From an uncultured Eubacterium sp. (GTDB taxonomy: Bacteria; Bacillota; Clostridia; Lachnospirales; Lachnospiraceae), in NCBI GenBank assembly GCA_948579355.1, contig CAPAOV010000002.1, forward strand, positions 151,290 through 215,289: a stretch of DNA of 64,000 nucleotides, read 5' to 3'. Position numbers and translations under genes: made by a program. Each line of letters starts with the position of its first letter. Positions within the stretch are counted from its first letter, which is position 1. The notes under the pieces are model-generated. The model saw only the letters and a program-made list of their open reading frames with translations. It was not told the DNA's origin and ran no database searches. This document shows, piece by piece, positions 44,774-53,576 of the stretch.

Positions 44774-45349
44774 CTATCCTTTCATACAACCGGACATAAT
44801 GCACACGCCCGCCGCTCCGGCCTGCAGCACCGCATTCTCGTTCTCGCGATTTATGCCCCCGATGCCATAAACCGGTATATTGGTTTCCTGACAAATGGAT
44901 TGCAGGAAGTCTAAGCCTCTTGGCGCCGCTCCCTTTTTACAATCTGTCGCAAAAATATGGCCTGCAATTACATAATCTGCACCGAGTTCCACCGCCTGTT
45001 TCAACTGCTCCAGCGAATGAACCGACGTGCCAATTTCAACTGTATGCTGCCGTATCTGCGCCGATTCCCGCCCACCGAGCGACTGCCACAGCGGCAGGGG
45101 CAGATGAAGATACGGATGTCCTAACCGTACTGCCACTTCCGGAAAAGAGTGCAAAATACACTTCTTCCCGTACTTTTGGCAGATGTCTAATACCTCTTTC
45201 GCGAGAACATCATACTGCTCCAGCGTCAAATCTTTTTCCCGCAAAAGAACGGCCTGATAAATATTCCCTTTTGCCAGACTCTCCACCCTTGTCAAAAAAT
45301 CCCCTTGACACAGACGACGGTTAGTCACGGCTATTCTAAACATAGACAT
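44774..45349 (-). CDS. thiE: Thiamine phosphate synthase/TenI family protein
   Basis: A TIM-barrel protein (about 190 aa) of the ThiE/TenI family, which either joins HMP-PP and thiazole phosphate (ThiE) or isomerises the thiazole (TenI). Family marks: VLLREKDLT, ADYVIAGHIFATDCKKG, VYGIGGINREN. The usual HLGQ.D segment is replaced by HLPLPLW, which leans towards TenI. The start overlaps the thiH stop; ATG 45341-45343 is an alternative. Last gene of thiSGHE. Confidence 0.82.
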   Translation of the reverse strand: MSMFRIAVTNRRLCQGDFLTRVESLAKGNIYQAVLLREKDLTLEQYDVLAKEVLDICQKYGKKCILHSFPEVAVRLGHPYLHLPLPLWQSLGGRESAQIRQHTVEIGTSVHSLEQLKQAVELGADYVIAGHIFATDCKKGAAPRGLDFLQSICQETNIPVYGIGGINRENENAVLQAGAAGVCIMSGCMKG

Positions 45350-46544
45350 AATCACTCATAACCGGCTGCAAACCGGCCGCCAAAATGGCGTCATAAACTT
45401 CCTGCACATTCCTTGTATCATCTATCTCGAACTGTTCGTCCCCTTTTTCTTCTCCGCTGCGTCCGCCGATACCGACATCCACGCCGGCTGAAATCTTTGT
45501 CGCACAGATTTGAATGAGATTATCCCGAACCCGCTTACATTCACGCGTAGATATCGTAATCGAGGCAAATGGCAAAAGGAGACGATACGCACATACCACC
45601 TGTAATAACTGCGCCTCATGTACATCCATCGGATTAATGCGCTCATTATTAATAATAGGGCGCAGACGCGGACAAGAAAATGCAATTTCTGCCTGTGGAT
45701 ACTTCCGCTGCAAAAGATAGGCATGAACCCCTGTTGCGAAAGCATCTTTGCGAAAATCATCCAAACCAAGCAGCGCCGCAAAACCTACCCCGCGCATTCC
45801 TCCCTTTAACGCCCGCTCCTGTGCATTCATGCGATAAGGGAAAATGCGCTTCTTTCCTGCCAGATGCAGCGTTTCATATTTCTCCGCATGATAAGTTTCC
45901 TGAAATACTGTAACATAATCTGCACCACATTCGTGCCAATAGGCGTAGTTTTCCGAATTTGTCGGATAGACCTCCAGCCCAATCGTCTTAAAATACTTTC
46001 TTGCAAGCTTACACGCCTCACCGATGTATGTCACATCGGACATCTTTTCGCTCTCGCCTGTCAAAATGAGGATTTCCTGCAAACCTGTTTCCGCAATTGC
46101 TCTCATCTCATTTTCAATCTCTTCAACATTTAACTTTGCGCGCCGGATTTTATTATGACAGTTAAAACCACAGTAAATGCAGTAGTTCTCACAGTAGTTT
46201 GATATGTATAATGGGGTAAACATCATAATTGAGTTACCAAAATGCTTCCTTGTCTCCCGTTTAGCCATCTGTGCCATCTCTTCAAGGAGAGGCAGGGCGG
46301 CAGGGGAAAGTAAGGCGGCAAAATCTTCCGGCGTCCGGTTTTCTTTATAAATGGCACAACGCACATCTGACTCCGTATATTTGTCATAGTCATAGGAAGC
46401 CATCGCTTCCAACACCCTTTTATCAATATCCGATTCCAATACTTCCATATCATCCAAATAAGCCATATGGTCAATCCGGTTTTCTTTCAAATCTTCCCTT
46501 ATGGATTGGCTCAAAATACTCTCATTCGTCTTTCCTGTATCCAT
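45336..46544 (-). CDS. thiH: 2-iminoacetate synthase ThiH
   Basis: Radical SAM tyrosine lyase (402 aa) that makes dehydroglycine for the thiazole ring. The cluster is Cys118, Cys122 and Cys125 in NYCENYCIYCGFNC, and the C-terminal region carries AGVDVGIGGRSGEEKG. It lies 14 bp after thiG. Use of ThiH rather than ThiO fits an anaerobe. Confidence 0.96.
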   Translation of the reverse strand: MDTGKTNESILSQSIREDLKENRIDHMAYLDDMEVLESDIDKRVLEAMASYDYDKYTESDVRCAIYKENRTPEDFAALLSPAALPLLEEMAQMAKRETRKHFGNSIMMFTPLYISNYCENYCIYCGFNCHNKIRRAKLNVEEIENEMRAIAETGLQEILILTGESEKMSDVTYIGEACKLARKYFKTIGLEVYPTNSENYAYWHECGADYVTVFQETYHAEKYETLHLAGKKRIFPYRMNAQERALKGGMRGVGFAALLGLDDFRKDAFATGVHAYLLQRKYPQAEIAFSCPRLRPIINNERINPMDVHEAQLLQVVCAYRLLLPFASITISTRECKRVRDNLIQICATKISAGVDVGIGGRSGEEKGDEQFEIDDTRNVQEVYDAILAAGLQPVMSDYVYV

Positions 46545-46558
46545 CCCAAGTCTCCCTC

Positions 46559-47350
46559 CTATTTCAAGCTATTGGAGCCATCCTGAATGTAGCCGGTCAA
46601 TGGTGAAGAAGCGCTTGCACCGTATTCCAGCACGCGCCCGGTACCTGCCAGATAAGCTTTTCTACCGGCCTCAATCGCCATTTTAAACGCCTCTGCCATA
46701 GCCGGAATATTTCCCGCCGTAGCAATACCTGTATTTGCCATAATCGCAGCGGCGCCCATCTCCATTGCTTCGCACGCTTCCGATGGTTTACCGATACCAG
46801 CATCTACAATAATCGGTAAATCTATTTCATCAATCAAAATCCGTATAAACTCTTTTGTACAGAGTCCCTTATTTGAACCAATCGGCGCTGCTAAAGGCAT
46901 AATAGACGCAGCGCCGGCATTTTGTAAATCACGCGCTACATTCAAATCGGGATACATATAAGGCATCACGATAAAACCCTCTTTGACTAACATATCCGTT
47001 GCCCGCACGGTCTCGGCATTGTCTGGCAGCAAATATTTAGTATCCCGCATAATCTCAATCTTCACAAAATCCCCACACCCGATTTCACGGGCCAGCCGCG
47101 CAATGCGCACCGCCTCATCAGCATTTCTTGCCCCTGACGTATTCGGCAGCAAGGTAATTCCCTCCGGAATATATTCTAAAATATTTGCTTTGCCATTCTG
47201 ATTCGCCCGCCTCAGCGCCAGCGTAATCATCTGCGCTCCTGCATTATATATTGAAGCTTCTATTAAATCCAGTGAATATTTACCAGAGCCTAAAATAAAA
47301 CGGGAAGTAAATTCATGCCCTCCCAACGTTAGTATGTCATCATTCTTCAT
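46559..47350 (-). CDS. thiG: Thiazole synthase ThiG
   Basis: Thiazole synthase (263 aa) that condenses deoxyxylulose phosphate, dehydroglycine and ThiS thiocarboxylate. Typical segments: FTSRFILGSGKY, PNTSGARNADEAVRIARLAR, PIIVDAGIGKPSEACEAMEM and AIMANTGIATAGN. Second gene of the thi operon. Confidence 0.97.
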   Translation of the reverse strand: MKNDDILTLGGHEFTSRFILGSGKYSLDLIEASIYNAGAQMITLALRRANQNGKANILEYIPEGITLLPNTSGARNADEAVRIARLAREIGCGDFVKIEIMRDTKYLLPDNAETVRATDMLVKEGFIVMPYMYPDLNVARDLQNAGAASIMPLAAPIGSNKGLCTKEFIRILIDEIDLPIIVDAGIGKPSEACEAMEMGAAAIMANTGIATAGNIPAMAEAFKMAIEAGRKAYLAGTGRVLEYGASASSPLTGYIQDGSNSLK

Positions 47351-47443
47351 TTCTGTCTCTCTCCTCTGCTATTAATTCTTTTTTATGTGAAAGTACTAAA
47401 CCCGAGCGTTCCCGCGAAACGTGAAGCTCATAGTTTCTAAACA

Positions 47444-47641
47444 TCAGCCCCCGCCGACAAAACTCACTACTTCAACAACATCTCCCGCATGAAGTACGGT
47501 ATCATTATACTTCTGTTTGCTGACAATTTCACCGTTGATTTCCACGGCAATACGGCTCTTTTGCAATCCCTCCCTGTCAACCATCTCTTCCACCGTCAAA
47601 TTCTCGTAATTCTCTCTTGTTTCACCATTAATCTGAACCAT
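47444..47641 (-). CDS. thiS: Sulfur carrier protein ThiS
   Basis: Ubiquitin-like sulfur carrier (65 aa) ending in VVSFVGGG, whose terminal Gly-Gly is thiocarboxylated to feed thiazole synthesis. The start MVQINGETRE at 47641 follows AAAAGGAGCGCGTTT; 17 in-frame residues upstream belong to the leader. The adenylylating partner ThiF is not encoded beside it. Confidence 0.94.
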   Translation of the reverse strand: MVQINGETRENYENLTVEEMVDREGLQKSRIAVEINGEIVSKQKYNDTVLHAGDVVEVVSFVGGG

Positions 47642-47679
47642 AAACGCGCTCCTTTTCATTTTTAAAAAAAAGATAACAC

Positions 47680-47735
47680 AAGAAAAATCCACACCCGAGG
47701 TGGTGTGCCCCTTCCTGAGTTATCCTCAATCTGCC
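47680..47735 (-). promoter_or_regulatory. Compact terminator-type leader before thiS, candidate HMP-PP (thiS-motif) riboswitch
   Basis: On the minus strand the leader holds a small hairpin TGAG/CTCA (47725-47728 and 47716-47719), a purine-rich link GGAAGGGG, and a terminator stem CACACC/GGTGTG (47702-47707 and 47690-47695) followed by ATTTTTC. GAGG at 47724-47727 can pair with CCTC in the terminator loop (47697-47700), an alternative fold. A riboswitch class with a terminator-embedded aptamer of this size is known upstream of thiS. TPP-riboswitch consensus is absent. Confidence 0.6.
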
Positions 47736-47739
47736 ACCT

Positions 47740-47768
47740 ATCTTAACATTCATTCCGGCATTTGTCAA
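47740..47768 (-). promoter_or_regulatory. Promoter of the thiSGHE operon
   Basis: Minus strand TTGACA (47763-47768), 17-bp spacer, TAAGAT (47740-47745). Transcription would start near 47733, immediately before the regulatory leader. Confidence 0.8.
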
Positions 47769-47848
47769 CTATACGAGCGTCAAAACAGCTACTTAATAAT
47801 TTGCAGTTTCAAAGTACCGGCAGGATAGCCGCGTATTAATTCCGCGTA

Positions 47849-49051
47849 TTAATCAATTGCTCCCGCTGTTCTGTCCGTTTTCAGAAGCATTAACCCTATC
47901 AAAATAACAACAGGAAAAATCATTGCTGCTCCAAGTCCGGACTTTAAATTATTTCCGGTAGAATCAGCTACCATGCCAACGACCGTCGGGCCGGACGAAC
48001 ATCCGATATCCCCTGCCAACGCCAAAAGCGCATACATCACCGTTCCCCCTGCCGGCAGTTTTACGGCAGCTACACTGAATGTCCCCGGCCAGAATATTCC
48101 CACCGAAAAACCGCAGACAGCACAGCCAATCAACCCAAACAGAGGCATTTCGGCAAGCATCGCCAGTGCATAACAACCGATACAGAGAACAGCACAGCCA
48201 ATCATAAACTTTTTCAGTGGAATCCGTTCGCTGCATTTTCCGTAAAACGCTCTTGCCAGCCCCATCAAAACAGCAAAGGCGCATGGCCCCGCCAAATCAC
48301 CGACAGTTTTCGACACCCCAAGCGCTGACTCCGCAAACGTTGACGCCCATTGGCTCATCGCTAATTCCGAGGCTCCGGCACATATCATAATTACAATAAG
48401 AAGCCAGAATACTTTCTTTTTTATCAATGCGCCAAAATTCATCTGTCTCGTTTCTTCTACCGTACGCTGAATCGGTACGAAGAAAAAATAAATCATATTG
48501 ACAAATGGCACCAATCCCCATATACAGGCCAGTACAGGCCAATGTTCAATCCCACAAACAGCAAAAAACAGCGTCGAAACCAAGACAAGAAAAACATGCC
48601 CCCAGCAGTAAAAAGAATGCAGCAGGCTCATTGCCGCCTCTTTGCGCTCAGTCGGGCAGGCTTCCACAATCGGGCTGATGAGAACTTCTATAATACCACC
48701 CCCGATAGCATAGAAAACAACAGCCGTCATAAGTCCCGCATAAGGACTTGAAAATATTTGGGGGAAAAAAGCCAGACCCGCCAGACCAACGGATGCGAAC
48801 AGGTGGGCGAAAACGATTGCCCTCCGGTAGCCAATCCAATCAATAAACCCCGCAGAAAGTAAATCGACACAGAGCTGAACAAAAAAATTTACCGTTGTAA
48901 TAAGCGTGATGTCTTTCAGCGTGAGATGATATGTCGTCTGAAAAGTCAGAAATAAAAGTGGTGCAAAGTTATTGACAATCGCCTGTGTAATATATCCAAT
49001 ATAACTGGCATAAATTGTGTGACGATAATCCAATCGTATCCTCTGATTCAT
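47849..49051 (-). CDS. MFS transporter
   Basis: Twelve-helix major facilitator (400 aa). The loop 2-3 region FIDWIGYRRAIVFAH matches the MFS motif. The substrate is unknown; the general look is of the sugar/fucose-like or uncharacterised Lachnospiraceae MFS group. The start ATG 49049-49051 overlaps the NUDIX stop (TAATG), so the pair is coupled. Confidence 0.85.
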   Translation of the reverse strand: MNQRIRLDYRHTIYASYIGYITQAIVNNFAPLLFLTFQTTYHLTLKDITLITTVNFFVQLCVDLLSAGFIDWIGYRRAIVFAHLFASVGLAGLAFFPQIFSSPYAGLMTAVVFYAIGGGIIEVLISPIVEACPTERKEAAMSLLHSFYCWGHVFLVLVSTLFFAVCGIEHWPVLACIWGLVPFVNMIYFFFVPIQRTVEETRQMNFGALIKKKVFWLLIVIMICAGASELAMSQWASTFAESALGVSKTVGDLAGPCAFAVLMGLARAFYGKCSERIPLKKFMIGCAVLCIGCYALAMLAEMPLFGLIGCAVCGFSVGIFWPGTFSVAAVKLPAGGTVMYALLALAGDIGCSSGPTVVGMVADSTGNNLKSGLGAAMIFPVVILIGLMLLKTDRTAGAID

Positions 49052-49539
49052 TACACTCTCCATTCCAACGGTTTCCCGTCCAAAACTGCCTCTGTCAGAC
49101 GTCCGCTCTCATATCGCAATTTTAAAGAAAAGAATTCCTTCCCCTCTTCCATCAGACGAAAAAAGATTTTGTCTCCCTCCCAAATCGGCAAATCATATAC
49201 CTTATCTTTATCCACCCATTGCAGCTCTCCCTCGCTGCACTCCTGTAATTCTCCCTCAAAACCGTCCGCTTTGTAAAGGCACATATACTCCACGTCATTC
49301 CAGTGGTCGGATATAAATGTCACGATACCGCAGAATCTCCAATGGGTAAGCGTCAACCCCGTCTCTTCCTTTACCTCACGAAGCAGGCACTCTTCCGGTG
49401 ATTCCTCCGTTTCGAAATGTCCGCCGACGCCAATCCACTTATCCTTATTGCAATCCTTTTCTTTCTTCACACGGTGAAGCATCAGATATTGGCCGTCTTT
49501 TTCTATATAACACAGCGTAGTCAATGAAGTTCCCATCAT
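49051..49539 (-). CDS. NUDIX hydrolase (MutT-like)
   Basis: A 162-aa NUDIX protein with the full box in GVGGHFETEESPEECLLREV and KEETGL (G-x5-E-x7-REV-x-EE-x-G). It is probably an 8-oxo-dGTP or other nucleoside diphosphate-X hydrolase. It overlaps the PAP2 gene upstream by 4 bp and the MFS gene downstream. Confidence 0.9.
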   Translation of the reverse strand: MMGTSLTTLCYIEKDGQYLMLHRVKKEKDCNKDKWIGVGGHFETEESPEECLLREVKEETGLTLTHWRFCGIVTFISDHWNDVEYMCLYKADGFEGELQECSEGELQWVDKDKVYDLPIWEGDKIFFRLMEEGKEFFSLKLRYESGRLTEAVLDGKPLEWRV

Positions 49540-50234
49540 CCCCGCTTCCTTTCTAACCTCTCCTGCTTTCTCTTTCTGCGAATCTTATCCTTGAGCATCT
49601 GCACGACAGAAACATACAGCATCACAAGCGCTGCACTGATAATTACACCGCCAATAATATCCGTCAGCCAATGCACACCCGAAAACAGACGCCCCATTAC
49701 CATCAAGGCAATGACCGCTACTGCCACGACATCCGCTAAGATACAGACAGTCTGATTTTTAATCATCCGGTTAAACTGCATAATTGCCGTTGCCATCACA
49801 CAACAGACAAGCATCGTATGAGAAGACGGATAGGATGCCGCTAACTGTTCCTCTTCCAAAACCGGACGGTAATTAATTATTACTTTTTCAAAAAAAATAT
49901 AAAACACTGCCATTACAACATAAAAACCGCCTAATACTAACAGGTGCAAATCTGTGCGGAACAAATTCCTGCGCTGTATCATCTGTTTTAATCCCACTAT
50001 GCCAAATCCAAATATAACAAGTATGGCAAAAACTCCTAAATATTTTGTAACCGAATACCAAAATTTACTCTCCCCTAAAGAGGAAAAAACAGCCATATTT
50101 ATACTAGCAAAACCTATTTCCGTGTCTTCCGGCCCGACCGGCTGCACGTCAACCGTCTTGACGAGCACCGTATAAATAATAAATAAAACAAATAAACTAA
50201 TCGTTGCTATGTAGCTCTTGCGTGTCTTACTCAT
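49536..50234 (-). CDS. PAP2 family membrane phosphatase
   Basis: Membrane phosphatase (232 aa, about 6 helices) of the PAP2 superfamily, acting on lipid phosphates such as undecaprenyl pyrophosphate or phosphatidic acid. The three motifs are KVIINYRP, PSSHT and SGVHWLTDIIGG. The start MSKTRKSYIA at 50234 follows GGAGGAAAGAT. It overlaps its neighbours by ATGA-type and short overlaps. Confidence 0.9.
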   Translation of the reverse strand: MSKTRKSYIATISLFVLFIIYTVLVKTVDVQPVGPEDTEIGFASINMAVFSSLGESKFWYSVTKYLGVFAILVIFGFGIVGLKQMIQRRNLFRTDLHLLVLGGFYVVMAVFYIFFEKVIINYRPVLEEEQLAASYPSSHTMLVCCVMATAIMQFNRMIKNQTVCILADVVAVAVIALMVMGRLFSGVHWLTDIIGGVIISAALVMLYVSVVQMLKDKIRRKRKQERLERKRG

Positions 50235-50247
50235 ATCTTTCCTCCAT

Positions 50248-51396
50248 TTACGCACGGAAATTCTCTCTCGTGCTTTTTTCTTTCTCTTTTACCTTTATGA
50301 CAACATACTCGGATTTACATCCTGTCTTGAAATGAAGCGCCCAGTCTGAAATACCGGAAGTCACGACAAAATTTGTATTGCCCTGTTTCTCCCATCCGTA
50401 TGTTTTGTCATTTTCTCCCGTCCATTCACCGACATAATTAATCGGAAACAACTGTCCTCCATGTGTATGACCGGACAAAACTAAATCCACTTCCGCTCTC
50501 TCTTGTGCCTCGTAATCATGCGGTTGATGGTCCAACACGACAGTGAATATATCTGGATTTAATTTTTCTACCAAATCATCCATCTCTGCTCGTGGTGTTC
50601 CCCGCTCTTTTTCTGAGCGGTCCTGTCTGCCTGTCAGATAGAGTCGATTGTCAATCAGGACAGTCTCATCCTGCAGCACTCTCACATTATTTTTCTCCAA
50701 TTCGGCAATCAAATCTTTACCGCTGTACCCCCGTTTCCCCTTATCATAATATCCTTTGTCGTGATTTCCAAACGCATAATACACACCATACTTTGTTTTC
50801 AGCGAGCGAAACGCCCGACAGGCACTTATCATATCTTCCCGTGATGTGTCATCATCCACAAAATCTCCGGTAATAACGACAATATCGGGGTTCTCCTCCT
50901 GTATCGTACGGATATGTGCGGTAAATCCTTCGCCGTCAAAAGTCGTACCTATATGAGAATCGGCAATTTGAACAATACAGAAATCACCGACTGCTTTATC
51001 TGTCTCAATAACATACTCCGTGCGCCACACATGATGGGCAAGATACCATCCAACACAAAGATAGCCGACCGTAATTGCTACGGAAACGATTCCTATCAGA
51101 TAAGAGCCGCTTTTTTTATTTCGCTTCTTCTCTATCAGGTAATTCACCCTGTCACAGACAAACCAGAAAACTACGAGATGAAGAATGCAGATAATCATAT
51201 TCATCGAATCAAGGAAAACACATAGTCCGGCACACAAAAGCAAAACCGGAAGCAACGCAAAAAACAGTTTTCTGCGCTTTCCCTCCCCGCCCATTCGTTT
51301 CACATATGGCATCTTATAAAAGCGGCTGATTAAGTAAATAAGCCCAAGCGCCATGCAAATAATTAGCAGGGAAAAAATTAATATCCATATAATCAC
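50248..51396 (-). CDS. Membrane-anchored metallophosphoesterase (YkuE/YaeI type)
   Basis: A 382-aa protein with several N-terminal helices (about 3-130) and a calcineurin-like domain: QIADSHIG, ITGDFVDDD, FGNHDKG, LDHQPHDY and LSGHTHGGQLFP. Relatives hydrolyse cell-envelope phosphoesters or UDP-linked lipids. It precedes the PAP2 gene, so the two may act on envelope lipid phosphates (inference). Confidence 0.88.
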   Translation of the reverse strand: MIIWILIFSLLIICMALGLIYLISRFYKMPYVKRMGGEGKRRKLFFALLPVLLLCAGLCVFLDSMNMIICILHLVVFWFVCDRVNYLIEKKRNKKSGSYLIGIVSVAITVGYLCVGWYLAHHVWRTEYVIETDKAVGDFCIVQIADSHIGTTFDGEGFTAHIRTIQEENPDIVVITGDFVDDDTSREDMISACRAFRSLKTKYGVYYAFGNHDKGYYDKGKRGYSGKDLIAELEKNNVRVLQDETVLIDNRLYLTGRQDRSEKERGTPRAEMDDLVEKLNPDIFTVVLDHQPHDYEAQERAEVDLVLSGHTHGGQLFPINYVGEWTGENDKTYGWEKQGNTNFVVTSGISDWALHFKTGCKSEYVVIKVKEKEKSTRENFRA

Positions 51397-51425
51397 CGTA
51401 TGCTCCTCCTGATTTGTAATCTTTC

Positions 51426-53471
51426 TTACTTTTTCTTCTTCTGTCCTCTCTTTGGTTTGTCCTTATAGTGCTGTTTCGCCGCCTGATAAAAGGAATTTAA
51501 TTTATTCCGGTTATCCCCCGCCTTGGCGCTGCCAACCATCTGCCGCACAAAAGTATTCAGCTTCTCGATATATTCCTCTTCCGAGATTTGTCCATCCGCC
51601 ACACCGGAAAGCCCCTTTTCCCAACTGGCTGTCAGCTTCGGCGACAACATCTGAGGCATCGAATACCTCACAATTCCGCAGACTAACTCCCCTTTCAGCG
51701 TTGGCGTTATAATCTGCGTCTTTTTATTCAGGTTCAGATAATCAATATGAAACAGTTTTTTTAAGATTTCTGCCCTCGTAGCGCTCGTACCGATACCGCT
51801 TCCTTTTATTTGAGCCCGTAACTCCTCCTCTTCAATTAATTGTCCTGCATTCTCCATAGCCAGAATCATTGAGCCGGAATTATAACGTTTAGGAGGTGAA
51901 GTCTCCCCCTCTTTTATATGGCAATCCGTCAAATCTACCGATTTCCCTTTTCTGAGCAGCTCCAATACCTCTTTCAAGTCAAAATCCTCATCTTCATCGG
52001 TATCCTTTTGCTCGCTATCTATCTCCTCTGCACGCTTTTTCTTTGCAAAAGAATATTGCGTCACAGGGAGGAACCCCTCCTCAAGCAACACTTTTGATGA
52101 TGTAAAAAAGCGCTCCTGTCCCGCCTGCACCGTCACATTCACTTTCTGATACACTGCCGCGGGGAAAAAGATACTGAGGAAACGGCGGACAATTACCTCA
52201 TACATCTTCGCCGGAATATCTCCCAAACTCTTTAGAGCAGAGAGACCCTGTCCGGTCGGAATAATGGCATAATGGTCGGTAATCTGTTTATCATTGACAT
52301 AACGTGTCTTCTCGAGACCCTGATAGGTGCGGTTTTCCGATATGTATATCAGATACGGCACGGCCGGCCCATAGCCCTGTAAGCCGCTGAGATTCTTTCC
52401 AATCTCCTTTGCCACTGCACTTGACAATACACGGGCGTCCGTTCGCGGATATGTGACAAGTTTCTTTTCGTACAATTCCTGTACAACGGAAAGCGTCTCA
52501 TCCGGACTGATTTTAAACAGTTTCGAAGCATGGTTTTGCAGCTCTGCCAGATTAAACAATAGCGGTGGATTCTTCCTTTCTTTCTTCTTTTCCACCTTTT
52601 CAATGACAGCAGGTGACGGCTCCGGCTGCATAAGGGTATCAATCAGGGCAAGAGCCTGCTCTTTTTCCTTAAAACCATTTTCCTTATACAGGTGCGGAGA
52701 TTGATAATAAGGGGAACTCTCCACTGCTTTCCACTCTCCCTGAAAAGTCTTTCCCTCCAGTGAAAATGTTCCCAGTACACGGTAAAAAGGCGTCTTCACA
52801 AAATTGCGTATCTCCCACTCCCTCGTCACAACCATTCCAAGAACACATGTCATAACACGTCCTACGGATACCGACGTCCATTTTTTATCGGCAAAATTCT
52901 GATTCAGCCAATAACCGTATTTTAGTGAGAGAACGCGGGAAAAATTAATTCCCATCAGATAATCCTCTTTGGCTCGCAAATATGCGGAACTGCTTAGATT
53001 ATCATACGCGGACATCGGTTTTGCCTCCCGTATGCCCCGCAGTATCTCATCTTCCGTCTGGGAGTCAATCCACACGCGCAGCCTCTTTTTTGCCGCCGGA
53101 ACTTTCGCCATCTCATCGACAAGACGATATATGTACTCGCCCTCTCTTCCGGAATCGGTACAGATATAAATCGTATCCACATCTTCACGATTAAGAAGAG
53201 CGCTCACGGTTTGAAACTGCTTTTTTACATTGGGAATCACTTCATAAAGAAAATCAACCGGTAAAAAAGGCAGCGTATCCAGCGACCATTTCTTTAGCGC
53301 TTCATCATAAACTTCCGGATAACTCATCGTTACCAAATGCCCTACACACCATGTCACAATCGTATCCGCAGATTCTATGTACCCGTCGCCGCGCCGCGCC
53401 TGCACTTTCAGGATTCTGGCAAATTCCTGTGCCACACTTGGTTTTTCCGCGATGAATAATTGTTTCGCCAT
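51426..53471 (-). CDS. topB: DNA topoisomerase III (type IA)
   Basis: Type IA topoisomerase (681 aa). The Toprim domain has FIAEKPSVAQEFARIL and YICTDSGREGEYIY; the active-site tyrosine lies in KLVTYPRTDARVLSSAVAKE. Typical TopB length without zinc fingers; the tail is basic. This is a common clostridial TopB; copies also occur on mobile elements, but no element is seen around it. Confidence 0.94.
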   Translation of the reverse strand: MAKQLFIAEKPSVAQEFARILKVQARRGDGYIESADTIVTWCVGHLVTMSYPEVYDEALKKWSLDTLPFLPVDFLYEVIPNVKKQFQTVSALLNREDVDTIYICTDSGREGEYIYRLVDEMAKVPAAKKRLRVWIDSQTEDEILRGIREAKPMSAYDNLSSSAYLRAKEDYLMGINFSRVLSLKYGYWLNQNFADKKWTSVSVGRVMTCVLGMVVTREWEIRNFVKTPFYRVLGTFSLEGKTFQGEWKAVESSPYYQSPHLYKENGFKEKEQALALIDTLMQPEPSPAVIEKVEKKKERKNPPLLFNLAELQNHASKLFKISPDETLSVVQELYEKKLVTYPRTDARVLSSAVAKEIGKNLSGLQGYGPAVPYLIYISENRTYQGLEKTRYVNDKQITDHYAIIPTGQGLSALKSLGDIPAKMYEVIVRRFLSIFFPAAVYQKVNVTVQAGQERFFTSSKVLLEEGFLPVTQYSFAKKKRAEEIDSEQKDTDEDEDFDLKEVLELLRKGKSVDLTDCHIKEGETSPPKRYNSGSMILAMENAGQLIEEEELRAQIKGSGIGTSATRAEILKKLFHIDYLNLNKKTQIITPTLKGELVCGIVRYSMPQMLSPKLTASWEKGLSGVADGQISEEEYIEKLNTFVRQMVGSAKAGDNRNKLNSFYQAAKQHYKDKPKRGQKKKK

Positions 53472-53525
53472 GTATCGTCTTAATCCTTCCCTCTGTTTTC
53501 CAACCCTGTCATTTAATATGCTACA

Positions 53526-53550
53526 AGTCTGGGCAAACTGCGCCCAGACT
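53526..53550 (-). terminator. Candidate terminator after glyA
   Basis: Perfect 9-bp stem AGTCTGGGC/GCCCAGACT with a short loop, between the glyA stop and topB. On the minus strand it is followed by only a weak T-rich stretch (TTGTAGC), so strength is uncertain. Confidence 0.5.
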
Positions 53551-53576
53551 CATTGCTTATTCTTATTTATAACCAA

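Noticed and set aside
47680..47740. TPP riboswitch before thiS
   Set aside because: The leader is far too short and lacks the CTGAGA and ACCTGATCTGGATAAT-type conserved segments.
51426..53471. topB as sign of an integrative conjugative element
   Set aside because: No relaxase, integrase, conjugation genes or attachment repeats nearby; neighbours are housekeeping genes.
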